In this document: one piece after another, positions 11,701-23,205 of the stretch
Layout: the number at the start of each line of letters is the position of its first letter
Position numbering within the stretch: the stretch's first letter is position 1
Source: Liolophura sinensis
Taxonomy: Eukaryota > Mollusca > Polyplacophora > Chitonida > Chitonidae
Length of the DNA stretch: 64,000 nucleotides
Assembly (NCBI RefSeq): GCF_032854445.1
Contig: NC_088304.1
Location: 12,661,704 to 12,725,703, forward strand
Direction of reading: 5' to 3'
Program-made: the position numbers and the translations under genes
Notes under the pieces: generated by a model
What the model saw: the letters and a program-made list of their open reading frames with translations, nothing else
Databases searched by the model: none
What the model was told of the DNA's origin: nothing

Positions 11701-12559
11701 TGAGCATACATTCAGCCACTAAACCTGAATTAATCGATAAAGTAGTATTCTAGAAATGTTGAAAAATATTTTAAAACGTCTACACGCTAATCAAGAAAGT
11801 AAATAGCAAACAATCAAGGTATGGCAGAAAATACAAGCAAAAGTGTCTGATACCTAACCAAAGTGTGTCAGCTGTTTTCCGTGTTCAAAAGGCCAGTGTT
11901 TCTTTTAGTTTGACGATTAGTCAATTCGATGTTCGTAGACACAGCTGCCCTGCTCGTCTTTGTCTTGCACGTGTGTAAGCATTTGGCCCAGCTGGCTGTA
12001 AAGACTTAAGGAATTTCCGAACATAGCAGGGCCATTTTATTGATAGTAGACCCTTTCGTTTGGATTTTAGGAAGATATTTTCGTAATAAATCTGACTTTG
12101 CTAAGGAAAAGTGTTGCAAATTCACAATATTTTTCTTCAAGCAATGATTCTCCCGAGGTGGTTTTCTTGTCTGCTCCCCCTGATATCCTGCCCAACATGT
12201 GCTCATTATGACACGGGCAGCCGTTCTCAGTTCCCTGCTCATAAATGTGTGATTCAAAATGCATTAGTTTAACACTTAAACTATCCGCAAAATCCAATTT
12301 ATTGCATCGATATCTGTCTCTCCACTAGAAGAAACCACACTGACCAAGTAGAGCTGATATTTGTTTTGACATGACAGCGCTGGTGATTGGCCAAGCTCAT
12401 GAGGGCCTTTTCAACATGGCTACTCGCAGTGAATTGTCCGTCGGTGCCATGTCCCCAATGCTGAACATGTTATCAAAACTTTACAGAATTTATTTAAGTT
12501 TTCTCTTTAATAACTGTGTTCTATATCATTTTTTCTGTGTATATATAGTGGCAGACTTT

Positions 12560-12720
12560 ATGTCGTTTTACCATTTCATTGGTTACTCAAGTCAACAGAC
12601 GATTAAAGCAAAATGGATTATCCTGACTCGAGGTACTTTAATGTCGTTTTATATTTTCATTTGTTACTCAAGTCAACAGAGGATCCAAGCAAAAGGGGTT
12701 ATCCTGATCCGAGCTATTTT
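12560..12720 (+). repeat. Decoy cassette plus the true B1 exon 2 start
   Basis: The unit at 12,560 is a degenerate copy of the same 80-81 bp cassette (caacagacgattaaagcaaa). The next unit, at 12,641, contains the genuine acceptor and exon 2 start at 12,673. In unit 2 the pair is at 30,063 and 30,144. Confidence 0.75.
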
Positions 12721-13028
12721 AGCGACCCATCGTTACAAGAGAGGCTCTGCTCAATCTACCTCAACAATCTAGATGGATATGGAAACAATCGGAACATTGT
12801 CATGGAAATAAAAGGTAATAAAAAGTTTTCAAAATTAAATTTTTTAAAGATTTTAAAATATTTTACCAAAATTCTGCGAACATCTGAAGGGCCGAAACGT
12901 TAGACCCTTGAAATCAAAGAACATGAGTGAAGTTTTAACGCCACTAGGCAATATTGTAGCGATATCGTTGTGAGTGGTATTGTACAGATTCTGGAAATTA
13001 TATGTTAGTGTGTTGTTCGGATTTTTCG

Positions 13029-13043
13029 GGGGGGGGGGGGGGG
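13029..13043. repeat. Poly-G run
   Basis: A 15-base G homopolymer in B1 intron 2 just before SINE S2 sequence. Unit 2 has gggaaggggaaggggcggg here. Confidence 0.9.
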
Positions 13044-13079
13044 TGGGGCAGCAGGGCAGCAGGGCAGCATGAAGCAATG

Positions 13080-13398
13080 ACCCCGGAAACCTGCGGATGG
13101 ACATGGATTCTCACCGGGCTCTGCCCGGTTTTCTCCCACCATAATGCTGGTCGCCATCGTATAAGTGAAATATTCTTGAGTATGGCGTAAACACCAATCC
13201 AATGAATAAATAACGGCCTAGGAGCCCCCACAACAATAGCTGTGAGTTCAAATCCAAATCATACTGTCTTCCTCTTCGGCCGCACGTGGGAAGGTCTCTC
13301 AGCAACCTGCAAATGGTCGTGAGCCCGGTTTCGTCCCACCACAATGCCGACCGCTGTCGTATAAGTGAAATGTTCTTTAGTACTGCTTTCACCATATG
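13080..13398 (+). mobile_element. Two SINE S2 copies in B1 intron 2
   Basis: Two consecutive S2 pieces (about 13,080-13,215 and 13,248-13,398) each contain a version of cataatgctggtcgccatcg and gtgaaatattcttgagta. Only the first (30,580-30,712) is present in B2, where the intron is about 440 bp shorter. Confidence 0.75.
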
Positions 13399-15352
13399 GC
13401 TTTACCAATATGACCCAGGTGCGTTATGTATGTGAAAGTTCATTGGTTACTTGGAAAAGGCCACTGATTTACTCTGGATACTAAGATTTTTTGCACAAAT
13501 TATGGCTGGACAGAGGTCGTCAGAGACCAATTAAGGAAACGCTCGATTGAAAATACTAAAAGATAAAAGTTTAGGAATTAAAAATGAAAAGGGTCATTGT
13601 GCATGCTGTGTACTGTACTGTCAGAACATTCGATTTAATGCAGTTTGCTCAAAATAAGGTCATAATCTAGGCTTATCAGGTGCTTGGTTATTTGGATTTT
13701 TGTAAGAAATATATCTAATGTATGAGCCAAAACATCATCCAATAAAACTGAACTAATAAGTTACGATAACTTATGATTCACCATTATCTATTTTTCTTTT
13801 TAGGTCAGTTCTGGCCCAAATGGATGAACACCTCTTTACATGGCGGTGTTTTCCCCAATAACCTAAATGCTGGAGCTGAAATGATCGCGTTACTGGTAGA
13901 CGCCGTGTACAACTACACAAAAGGACAAATCCCGGCGTTTTTCGAGGTCATTAACGAGCCAGACACGCTTTACCAATACGTCACGTGGGACAATGTTATC
14001 ACGTTCCACAAAATCGTCGCCGAAAAACTTCACACAAAGCACCCGCTTCTCAAAGTCGGTGGACCGACGAAGACAGGGGCGGTTTCCAATTTGGATCAGA
14101 AAGATTTCTTTCTCTGGCGACAGATGCGCGATTTCATGAACATGTCGCTGGAACATCTGGATTTCCTGTCCTTCCATCCTTACAATTCGCTAAACTCTAC
14201 TGGGAATTCACACGAGTTTCATGGCATCAACGAAGCTCGCTTGGTCGCTGTGATAGACATGGTAGAAAAGCTACGCCAGTCTTTTGCAAGATGGGAAATC
14301 TGTTCCTATCATCACTAGCGAGTACGGTCAAGGTCGCAGGTTCGTCGATTCGCAAAACTCCAGCCTCTCTCGTGAGGTGGGCATATGCCTTCATGCACAA
14401 TTCGCACATGTTCACTTTCCTGAACCATCGAGGAGTGATGGAACAAGCGGTAGCATTCCTCCTCACACACGTGTCTGAAAATTTCGGCAACGCCAGCATT
14501 TTTTATCAAAACGGCAGCGACACGATTGTAGCAAAGTCTTATCGATTCTGGAAAAATTTCGACGCCAACAACCAATTTCTGAGAGTGGATAGTCAGTACA
14601 ACGGCGAAGAAAGAACGGTTTCTCCGTTAACTCTGTTCAACTCCCAAACTGGTTCCGTTTATGTTCTGTTGAACAATTACATGCAGAAATGGCAAAACGT
14701 CGAATTAAACTTTTACAAGAACTGGGTCATTCCGTCAACTGCGCAATCTACTTGTTTGTATCTAGGTCCAAACAGAATTCCAATTTACCACGCAAACCAA
14801 ACCGTTAAACTTTTTGGCAATATCGTGGAAGTACCACCGGAAAGCACGTGCTTCTTTGCCTTATCGACCACCTTTGCATCACGTGACATTGCAATTGTTC
14901 ACGAATCTAGGGTATACTCCAAAGATATGGTTATTTCCTTTGAAAATCATATCGCTCAAGCTAACATCAACTTACGGGTTATCAACGACCTGGTTTACGC
15001 TCATCTGCGCTTTGCGGTCAGTACCAGCGACATGTCCGCACCGACTCAACCCACGTCAGTGACCATCAACGGTCATCCGACCCACGACTTGTACGCCTTG
15101 TACGATCCGGACAGGGTCACAGGTGTTACCCAGTGGGAGGTGTACAACTACCAAGTCTCCACTGCAGTACTAAAGACAGGCAATAACACCATCAGATTTG
15201 TGTTTCCCCAGACTGATGGTAGAGTGTCAACCGTAGCTCTTATTTTTGGAAAAATGAACCCTTAGCTCTTAGAGAAAATTGTTTTTGGGTGGGTGATGAC
15301 ATTCAACTACATCCTGTTTGCTTCTTTTTATCTATTTATTGATAAAAATTAA

Positions 15353-15358
15353 AATAAA
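15353..15358 (+). other. Poly(A) signal of B1
   Basis: AATAAA about 90 bp after the B1 stop codon. The equivalent for B2 is at 32,406-32,411. Confidence 0.55.
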
Positions 15359-15464
15359 CTTTTACAAGTACATCACCGATACTTTATGTTTTGTAACCTT
15401 GTGTTTAATACAACTGCTTGTTGTGAAAAGGATGAAAAAATTGAGGTAAGAGGCTTCTGAGTCA

Positions 15465-15535
15465 ATGCGCCGTGCTGGCGTGCAAACCACCTCGGCCACG
15501 GAGGCCCCAGAGTCCAATACAAAAGACTACAGCAT
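15465..15535 (-). mobile_element. SINE S2 head fragment
   Basis: Reverse-oriented tRNA-like head (accacctcggccacggaggc). The unit 2 copy is at about 32,510-32,575. Confidence 0.5.
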
Positions 15536-16112
15536 GGAGGGTAAAAGCAGAGCAGTTAAGACAGTGTGGCAGTTGGCAAATAGTCCCACATGATTGGTGA
15601 AATACAGCCTCTCGTCAGTATTTACCTTACTTAGGGTTTTACTGTAACTGTTCATGCAAATGCTTAAATAGTAGCAAATTACACGCCACTAATATCACAG
15701 CAAAGTAGAATTAGGTAAAAAAACATGCATTAATGGTAATTTCAAGTTACTATTTATACATCAGTGAATTCCCAGTGTTTTCTTCACTGATAAAAAATGA
15801 TATCTCCACTGGTTCGATATCACTTTTGTTATTACATTTTGCAATTCCGCGCAATATATAGTTCACAAAAAAGCAGAAATTCTTAATGTGCTTAATTTAT
15901 GTAAATACCTATATTGCGTTAGCATTAAGCACCTTTGTAGAATGTATAAGTACTTACAGACAGTGTTTATAACTGTAAAAGTTTTATGAGTGTGGACGTG
16001 AAGGAAATTGCAGCGCGTATGAATAGAATCCGAAATACGACGAAGATGGCACATTGCTTATTTTTTCACGCATTTATATAGATGTAGAGAAAATCTCAGG
16101 ATAGAAATAATG

Positions 16113-16270
16113 AATAGAATATTACACAGTGAAGGTTGAATACTGTATATATTGTTCTCGTGAAAGGTAGATAACCCCCTTAAAGCTTTGAGTCTTGTGG
16201 GTTATCATTTCCACCTCTCACTCCAACAGCATTTATGGTATTCAACCTTCGCTGTGCAATAGCCTCTATT
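16113..16270. mobile_element. Foldback MITE, copy 1
   Basis: The ends form an inverted repeat: attacacagtgaaggttgaa at the left, and ttcaaccttcgctgtgcaat at the right. An inner hairpin pairs gataaccc with gggttatc. The element is non-coding. In unit 2 (33,169-33,331) the inner arm is longer and more complete. A copy lacking most of the interior lies at about 59,434-59,495. Confidence 0.7.
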
Positions 16271-16541
16271 TGTTAGACAGTCACTGGTCTAGAATTACTA
16301 AAAAATGTTGTGTTGCCATTACATTTAACACACAATAACGTTGGGACAATGCAAAGGGAACAGGCGTCGGGAATGCTTTGTTCACTGGGTGTAACCCCGT
16401 TTATGTTGGAATGCAATATGAAACACTACAACATACAGAGCAAAACGAGTGGAGCGACGACAGCGTGCTAGTTGATAAATGGTCACATGTATCACTGGTG
16501 AAGTCCGGCCAAATGTCAGTTTACTTCAGTTAAGGTACCTA

Positions 16542-17674
16542 AACTGTGTCAAAAAAGAAACTCAAACCCGCATTTTAGAGATTTTAATATTTAGTTTTAG
16601 GACGGCACAACTTTTTTCTTATTGAAAACAGAAGTCAGAAATTTGTCAGAATAATAATAAAGATGGTCATGTTTAAAACTGTCTTTTCAAAAGTTATCTC
16701 ACAGACAACAGTTGTTCACCAGGGGGCGTCTTCCTCAGTATCGCGTATGACCACCATTGGGCTGGCAGATTCCCTGGAACGAATACCAAGTCTGATTTCT
16801 GGTTGTACGAGATGGCTCCCCAAACCATAACACTGCCTCCGCCAAATCTGTCCACCTGCCGGACGCAGATGGGCGCAAAGCGTTCATGACGTCTCCTATA
16901 CACACGCTGTCTTCCGTCATGACGTGTCAAAAGAAAACGGGATTCATCAGAAAACCAGATGCGCCTCCAGTTTTGTAAAGTCCATATCCTTACGTTGTTG
17001 CACCATCTCGTAGTCGTAGGCGTCGATGTAAGGGGCGTAGTACAGGTCCAACAACTGGTCTACAGGCACGCAAACCCGCTTCTTTCAGACGGTTCCTAAT
17101 CGTTTGAGCCGACACTCTCCTCAAACCTGGAATTTGTGTGGCAGTCACGGTTGGTAGGGCATGCCGATTACGTAGGTGAAGGACCCGGATGTACCGATCT
17201 TGAAGTGGGGTCGTGATTCTTGGCCTTCCACTTCTCGGGCGATCGTTGGTCGAATTAAAGTTGTTGCAACGGCTCCAAAGTCGGGATATCGTTGTTTTGT
17301 GAACATTTAGGTGTCGTGCAACAGTACCAAAACTTTCTCCTGCTTGAAGACGACCAATGGCGATATTTCGGTCGGCAGCAGTCAGTCGCGGCATTTTACC
17401 GACTGCCTTTCGTCGACGAATATATGAATAAAATACGAAAGCACATGGGCTTTTATACACCCCCCACACTATAACCATGCGTCCATGCGTTGTGACGTCA
17501 TAAGCAATAAAATACACTTAGGAGAGAAAAGGCAGTTGTTTGGATGGTAATCTTCACAAAAAACGTGTATAATTTCAATACATTTGGCTAAAATTTAGTT
17601 TGGAAGCAATAACTTTATTCGAACGAATTTTTGATATCCGAGGACAGGGGATGCGTTTCTTTTTTGACAGAGTT
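16542..17674 (-). mobile_element. Tc1-like DNA transposon, copy 1 (internally deleted)
   Basis: Terminal inverted repeats aactgtgtcaaaaaagaaac (left) and gtttcttttttgacagagtt (right) are flanked by TA (16,540-16,541 and 17,675-17,676). The element is 1,133 bp, against 1,482 bp in unit 2; about 349 bp of the transposase C-terminal half is missing at about 16,756. Its site is the same as in unit 2. Confidence 0.88.
16735..17394 (-). pseudogene. Tc1-like transposase remnant
   Basis: On the minus strand the N-terminal helix-turn-helix half reads MPRLTAADRNIAIGRLQAGE, VHKTTISRLW and RPRSGRPRIT. A frameshift follows the HRRLRLR stretch, after which another frame reads the first catalytic Asp region (RIWFSDESRF) and FGGGSVMVWGAI. 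The deletion removes the second Asp (DNARPHTA) and the Glu (SPDLNPIEHLW) of the DDE triad. The protein cannot be active. The frameshift is shared with the unit 2 copy. Confidence 0.85.
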
Positions 17675-18417
17675 TATATTACTGGTAAAATTCGGCCACG
17701 TGTCACTCTACCTGTTAAGGCAACTAAATATTCATGTAAGTCATTTCTGCACCTGTACTTCAACTGATTTCTTGATTTCCTCGATTTGCGATTCATAGTT
17801 GAAAATACAGCAATTCTTATCCTAAAAGAATCTGATGTAAAACTTCGATTTTTCATAAACAACAATTTGCCTTCTCATGGATTGGGTACCTCATTTCAAA
17901 ATTAAGATAAAAGATGACAATAATCAGTATATGTCGTGTTTTTTCTACTTGCAAAAGAAAGAGGTTTACAGTGGGAGTTTTACCACCTGTCTCGGACAAC
18001 TGGCAAATCTTTAATTATCAGCTTTATTTGGTTATCTTTTTTATTTTGATTGCTGTTAAACGTTATACTTCAAGATTTTCCAAAGGAACTTTCCCAAATG
18101 TGGTATGCAAACAATCACGTATTCTTGGTGAACGCCAAGAACCTTTCACCGATAACAGTGTGCAAATATGTTTAATCTCAAGAGCGGTGTAGATTTCTTG
18201 TCACCGAGTCTTCATAAATAGTGACAGAGGGGAAATCTACAAATTTCCTGTCCAAGCCCGGGATTGAACTCGCGCTGTGCATTGCTGAACCCGCACATAT
18301 TAACACACACACACACACGTTTTTATCCAAATTAGTTTCGTACTTTGTTCCACATCTCGATTTAAACCTAAATCTTAAAATCACAACAAATTATTAAAGA
18401 AGGAAACTTTGAAGACT

Positions 18418-18423
18418 TTTATT
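18418..18423 (-). other. Poly(A) signal of A2
   Basis: AATAAA on the minus strand about 50 bp past the A2 stop. The A3 equivalent is 35,822-35,827. Confidence 0.5.
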
Positions 18424-19934
18424 TATGTACAAGCACTGGAAAGGCTTTTAAATGGACTAGATATGGCATCCACTAATGTGTTATTTTATTATCTCTCGTA
18501 TTTCCAACCACAAGAGCCACGGTAGAAACGCGACCTTCAGTCTGATCAAACACAAACACGATCGTGTTGTTACCAGGCTTAAGTACCGTTATAGGGACTT
18601 GGTAGTTATACACCTCCCACTGGGTTACACCGGTGACTCTGTCTGGATCGTACAAGGTGTAGAAATCTTGGATCGAATGGTCATTAATGGTCACTGATGT
18701 GGGTTGACCTTGGGTGGACCTGTCGCTGGTGCTGACAGCGAAACGCAATCGAGCGTAAATAAGGCTGGTAATGCTACTGGGTAAGTTAATGCTGGTTTGG
18801 GCCACATTGCTTTCCAACGATATGACGATGTCTCTAGAGTACAGGGTTGATTCGTTAACGAATGTAACGTTATCTAAGGGAAAGTTTGCAGAAAATGTCA
18901 GAAAGCAAGTGCTTTCTGGAGGTAAATATAATAGATAGTTTCGGAATGTAACAGTTTGATTGACAAGGATGGGAATTTTGTTCTGATCAAGATACGAGCA
19001 TTTGGCTTCTGCTGTTTTGGTTTTAATCCAATCCTGGTAAAAGTTTAACTCCACACCTGTTGATGTTTGAGCGTAGTTATGCAAAAGAACCGTAACAGTT
19101 TTGAATGTGGAGTCTGCAATGGCTAAGGAAGGAACTAGTCTCTCTTGGCCATCGTACTGACTTTCCACTCTCAGAAATTGGTCTGTCGTCGTGAAATTCT
19201 TCCACAGCCTATAAGCCTTCGTTACGTATTTTTCCGTCCCGTTATGGTAGAATAGGATGCTGTTTTTGGAACTATAGGTGTTGTGACTGAGTATGAAAGC
19301 CACGGCTTGCTCCATCACCTCACGGTGGTTGAGGTACGTAAACATGTGAGAATTGTGCAAGAAAATGTACGCCCATTCAACCACAGACGCCGGGGTCGCC
19401 GGGTCGACGTCTACGCCACTTAAACCGTACTCACTGGTGATCAGTGGGACAACCTTCCCTCTCGTTAGAAGAGCGTAGCTTTCAACCATATCGATTACAG
19501 TCACTAGGCGAGCTTCGTTGATACCGTTAATCCGATGTTCGTTCTGGCGAGCGTAGAAGCTATTGTAAGGATGGAAGGAAAAGAAGTCCAACGACATGTT
19601 CATGAAATCTCGTATGGCTTTCCAGATGGTGAAATCTTCCTGATCCAAATCTGCAACGGCCCCAGTGTACGTTGGTCCGCCAACCTTGAGAAGTGGGTAT
19701 TTGGCGTGAAGCTTCTGGGCCACGATCTTGTGATATTCGATCACCGTATCTCACGTAACATGTTGTCATAAAGTGTCCGGTTCGTTGATGACTTCGAAAT
19801 AAACGGGTATCCGACCTCCAGTGTAATTATTGACAGCGTCTACGAGTAACAGAACCATTTCAGCTCCGGCATCCAGGTTGTTGGGAAACACACCAGCATG
19901 TTGTGAGGTGTCCATCCACTTTGGCAGAACTGCC

Positions 19935-20676
19935 CTGCAACGGGATCATCACCCTAATATTTTGGTCATAAGACATCATTCTAAAGATAGTTCAATAAAG
20001 CCAAATATATTTGCAACATGGAGTCTCTGTCGCTTCTCGGAGCTCTTCGTGTAGGATGTATTTGAGCATGTTCAAAATTGAATTGGAAAGATGAATAGAA
20101 ATTGTTTTTGGTGGTAATGGGTAATAATGGTTACATCAGTTCTGGTGATATTATCACATGTTTGGATATCGAAAGTTAAGACAAATTCTAAAGTTCTATC
20201 GTTGGAAATGGCTATCAGTTTAAATAAATCTCACAAGAGAGTAAAGATGTAATCATAAAATACAATGACGTAGAATGATGCAGGAGTCCGAATATGGTTT
20301 CAGTAAGTAGTTCAAACATTATATCGAAAATTCGTGACAGTGTTAACCAACACTTGTGTAATAAAATCGATAAAAAATTTATTGGAAAGTTTAACAAACG
20401 AATAAATTATTCAGTAAGAACCTTTAACAAATTCAACCATAAATCTTCATTTATCCTTTGACAAATTAAAATACATGTACATTACTGAATAAAACCCTTT
20501 GGGCCTCATCAAAACCATTCTATATTAACAAAATTCATATCACATGTAAAGTGATTTATTTGTTTCTTTACTTCAGTACCGCCTAAAATAATTAGATTAG
20601 TGTTTATACCTTATTAACTTTAATAATTTTTTATAGTAAAATTGTTTTCAGTGCATTAGTAACGTATGCGACATAC
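19935..20676 (-). other. Intron 2 of A2
   Basis: AT-rich intron, shorter than its A3 counterpart (37,349-38,375) because of loss just upstream of the acceptor. No other feature is seen. Confidence 0.6.
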
Positions 20677-20818
20677 CTTTGGTTTCCATGACAATTTTGC
20701 GAATGCCTCCATAGCCGTCCAGGTCCTGGACATACATGGAACAAAGCGTCTGCTGAATGTCGGGGTTGTTAAAATAGACTGGGTCTGGATATCCTCTTCT
20801 GGCTGGATCCTCTGTACA

Positions 20819-21636
20819 CTGGCAAAACAAAAATAGAAAAATTGACCGATGTGCTGTCATAAGCTGCAACGCATGCGCATTTCCAGAAACAGACACAGAG
20901 ATGCTCAGGGCAGTTAATAAGAAAGAAATATACGAGCATTTTGATGGACGTCATGCATGCCACCCGTATTTTTTAGTAAATTTATGGTGAAATCAATAAC
21001 AATCTATCAAACTAGGTGGGAGGAAATTTAAACCCGTTTTATGGACATAATGCATTGTGTTAAACAAGATCTACTTTGAAGATGTATAGGTTGCCTCTGC
21101 TCAATTAGCTTTTCAAAGATTTCGGCTACTGTGAAAGCGAGAATAATTTTGATCAGGATGCTTTTCCCGGTTTACATACTTCATCATTTTCAAAAACATT
21201 CAACCAGATCAAATGAATAAAATGTCAGAAATGCAATCTGCTGTTATTATTGGTTATCAAAACAAATGGATGGTTATAGCTATGTACAAAAAGAAAAAAA
21301 AACAACCAAAAAGCGCAAATTTGCAATAGATTGCTCCGATATATGGCAAACATTTTGTGCCACATTGTAGTTAGGTTTTTTTCTTAAATGGATGACCCAC
21401 GTCAAAGGAGAGAATGAAAAGCAAATTCAGTGACCGACAGACTGCCAGGCACCGTGGCCAAAAGATCTCCAAGGCGCAGTAGGAATAAAATAAGTTGTGG
21501 TGTTAAAGCTTTCCTGATCAGTTAATGTTTTCTGAACGCACATGAATGCCTATATGGCGTGTGAAAAACATCCTACAATATGGTTATCATTTCAAGATTC
21601 GCAATCATGTGGAGAGAAAAACAACTCCGACCTTAC
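20819..21636 (-). other. Intron 1 of A2
   Basis: GT-AG intron equivalent to 460-1,283 and 38,518-39,342. No other feature is seen. Confidence 0.6.
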
Positions 21637-22135
21637 ATTGGGGAATATATCACTCCTAAGGTCTGGGTTCAGCCATCGGCCAGTTCGGGATCCGATCACA
21701 TTGTTTCCGGCGATGTAGATGTCCGCATCCAGTCCGTTGTGACTGTTCCATCGGTCCGTCTCAAACTGGGTGCGGCCACCCTGAGCCAAAATCTGGGGGT
21801 AGATCGTTACCGTAGAATGATAGGTTCCATGTGTAACTAATACCGAAAACAAGACGGTGAAAATTGTTGGAATTGCAAACATCTCTGCGACGTGTCTTCA
21901 CCTCTGACCAAGACTTCCGATGATCGAGTTCATATATCGCCACAAAAACAGGTGAACTCACGTGACAGCGAGTATATAGGTCTCTAAATGTAGATCAAGT
22001 GGGGCCTGTATTTAGATCGAGTCCTGGATTATACAAGTCGTCTGGACTCCGCTTAAAGATCTTACCAGAGATAAGATCACTGAAATAATGTACGTTTAAA
22101 GTGAAGGATCGCATAAAATACGTATATGGTAATAT

Positions 22136-22250
22136 AATTCGAAACTATATCCAAAATTACATATAAAGAGTCGAAACATCAACTTTTTAGCTACAAATCG
22201 TTCAGCTCAAATTCAATTTAAGTCTTGTTATTTTCTGGGAATACGGTAGA
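22136..22250. repeat. Left direct repeat around the inserted exon fragment
   Basis: About 115 bp (actatatccaaaattacata, then ttttctgggaata) repeated at 22,584-22,695 with a handful of differences. It corresponds to a single-copy stretch in units 1 and 3. Confidence 0.8.
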
Positions 22251-22583
22251 TAACTCTTCACCGTATTCTTCGTTGATGACTTCGAAATAAACGGGTATCC
22301 GACCTCCAGTGTAATTATTAACAGCGTCTACGAGCAACATGAATCATTTCAGCCCCGGCATCCAGGTTGTTGGGAAACACACCACCATGTTGTGAGGTGC
22401 CCATCCACTTTGGCCAGAACTGCCCTGCAACGGGATCATCACGTGAAAATGGTGTTGGATATTAGATCAAAGTCATAGTTCCGTGCAACAACACACCGCA
22501 TGCTACATCTTTAATTTGTTATATTGCACTATTTTCAACATTCCGGATGAATGAATGAATGATTATAACTTAATGCAAATGAT
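22251..22583 (-). pseudogene. Inserted fragment of type A intron 2 plus exon 3 start
   Basis: On the minus strand this holds the end of intron 2, the cccgttgcag acceptor and the first about 60 codons of a type A exon 3 (GQFWPKWMGTSQHGGVFPNN to about FEVINE), ending before the substrate-binding half. It matches A3 (about 37,183-37,500) better than A2, since it retains the ggcc missing from A2. It lies in the A2-C2 intergenic region and cannot encode an enzyme. Confidence 0.8.
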
Positions 22584-22695
22584 AATTCGGAACTATATCC
22601 AAAATTACATATAAAGAGTCGAAACATCAGCGTTTCAGCTATAAATCGTTCAGCTCAAATTCAGTTTGTCTTGTTATTTTCTGGGAATATGGTAC
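22584..22695. repeat. Right direct repeat around the inserted exon fragment
   Basis: Second copy of the repeat at 22,136-22,250. It continues into the normal A-C intergenic sequence. Confidence 0.8.
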
Positions 22696-22910
22696 ATAAT
22701 CTTTTAAAAAATACCTTTCTGTGCACGTGTTACCGTTCAAAATCAATATCAACGTTCGTAAAAGTTCGCTTGAAAGATAAACTTTTGAACTTTAGAATCA
22801 TTTTAACAGTATAAATGGTGCAGGTACGTGTAGGAGCGTGGTCAACTCCCAGGTTTTATCAACAATGACCTTGTTTACAAACTTAACAACACGTTCGAGA
22901 GAACGTGAAA

Positions 22911-23205
22911 ATGTCACAGCTAGACCGTCGTGTACCATTCACAGACATGTTTCAATTTGCGCTCTTTCTCCTGATTGTGTCTGGTTTGCTAGCACAATCC
23001 CCAGTGCCGGCTACACAAGTCACCTGTGCAGGTAACGATCTACACACAGATTTTCTCCCAGGGTGGCCGGACCCGGTTTGAGACGGACCGATGGAACAGC
23101 CACAACGGACTGGACAAAGAACTTTACCTGACTGGTAATAAAGTTGTTGGATCGAGGTCTGGTCGGTGGATTTTTCCCGATTTTTACAATGGTATATTTG
23201 CCAAT
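22911..23205 (+). pseudogene. Type C GH86-like hydrolase, copy C2 (exon 1 only)
   Basis: Exon 1 from ATG 22911 to the GTAAGC donor at 23,206 is 295 bp instead of 294, because of an extra C at 22,999-23,002 (CCCC for CCC). This separates the signal peptide frame from the TDRWNSHNGLD frame. A second reading from about 23,026 keeps the conserved block but has no signal peptide. Exon 2 and exon 3 are absent: a deletion of about 1.9 kb relative to unit 1 joins the intron SINE directly to sequence near 6,270 of unit 1. Confidence 0.85.

Larger units (their letters stand above)
10417..15265 (+). pseudogene. Type B GH86-like hydrolase, copy B1 (two +1 frameshifts)
   Basis: Exon 1 is 10417-10671 (85 codons; signal peptide, then VTIYPQILSQGGRT and TDRWNGHNGLD). 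Exon 2 is 12673-12814 (142 bp, STEDPSKRGYPDPSYF). Exon 3 is 13804-15265, ending in TAG. Splice sites and phases (0, 1) match B2. Exon 3 reads GQFWPKWMNTSLHGGVFPNN, the FEVINEPD acid/base motif and SFHPYNS. It is then disrupted by an extra A at 14,266-14,269 and another at 14,354-14,357 (AAAA where B2 has AAA). The reading frame is restored only in the third frame, so the nucleophile region is scrambled. Both changes are in A runs and could be assembly errors. The rest is about as well preserved as B2; AATAAA follows at 15,353. Confidence 0.8.
15536..18472. other. Intergenic region between convergent B1 and A2
   Basis: Holds the MITE and the Tc1-like element listed separately. Around 18,190-18,300 a reverse B box-like cccgggattgaactcgcg and a (CA)n run suggest a decayed SINE. 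No host gene is seen. The unit 2 equivalent is 32,412-35,876. Confidence 0.55.
1..20361. repeat. Segmental duplication unit 1 (array continues left)
   Basis: This block carries A1 (5' part), C1, the inverted relic D1, B1, a MITE, a Tc1-like element and the A2 exon 3. Nearly all of it recurs with small indels in unit 2, and its first 5.3 kb recur almost identically at 38,059-43,595. Spacing between matching landmarks of units 1 and 2 varies from 17.06 kb (Tc1) to 20.35 kb (A exon 1), because the units carry different internal deletions. Unit borders are arbitrary in a tandem array; I set them at the shared motif taaaatcgataaaaaa. Confidence 0.9.
18473..21882 (-). pseudogene. Type A GH86-like hydrolase, copy A2 (multiple lesions)
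   Basis: Exon 1 is 21882-21637 (82 codons, open), exon 2 is 20818-20677 (142 bp, open), and exon 3 is 19934-18473. Against intact A3, exon 3 has four lesions. One base is lost near its start (ttggcagaac for ttggccagaac, about 19,925), giving a frameshift. Two tryptophan codons have become TGA (19,766-19,768 and 19,751-19,753), just after NEPD. A 9-bp in-frame loss removes three residues in NMSLEHMDFF. After the second TGA the frame is open for about 420 codons and keeps LITSEYG and the C-terminal domain, so the damage is recent and clustered. The splice sites look intact. Confidence 0.85.
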
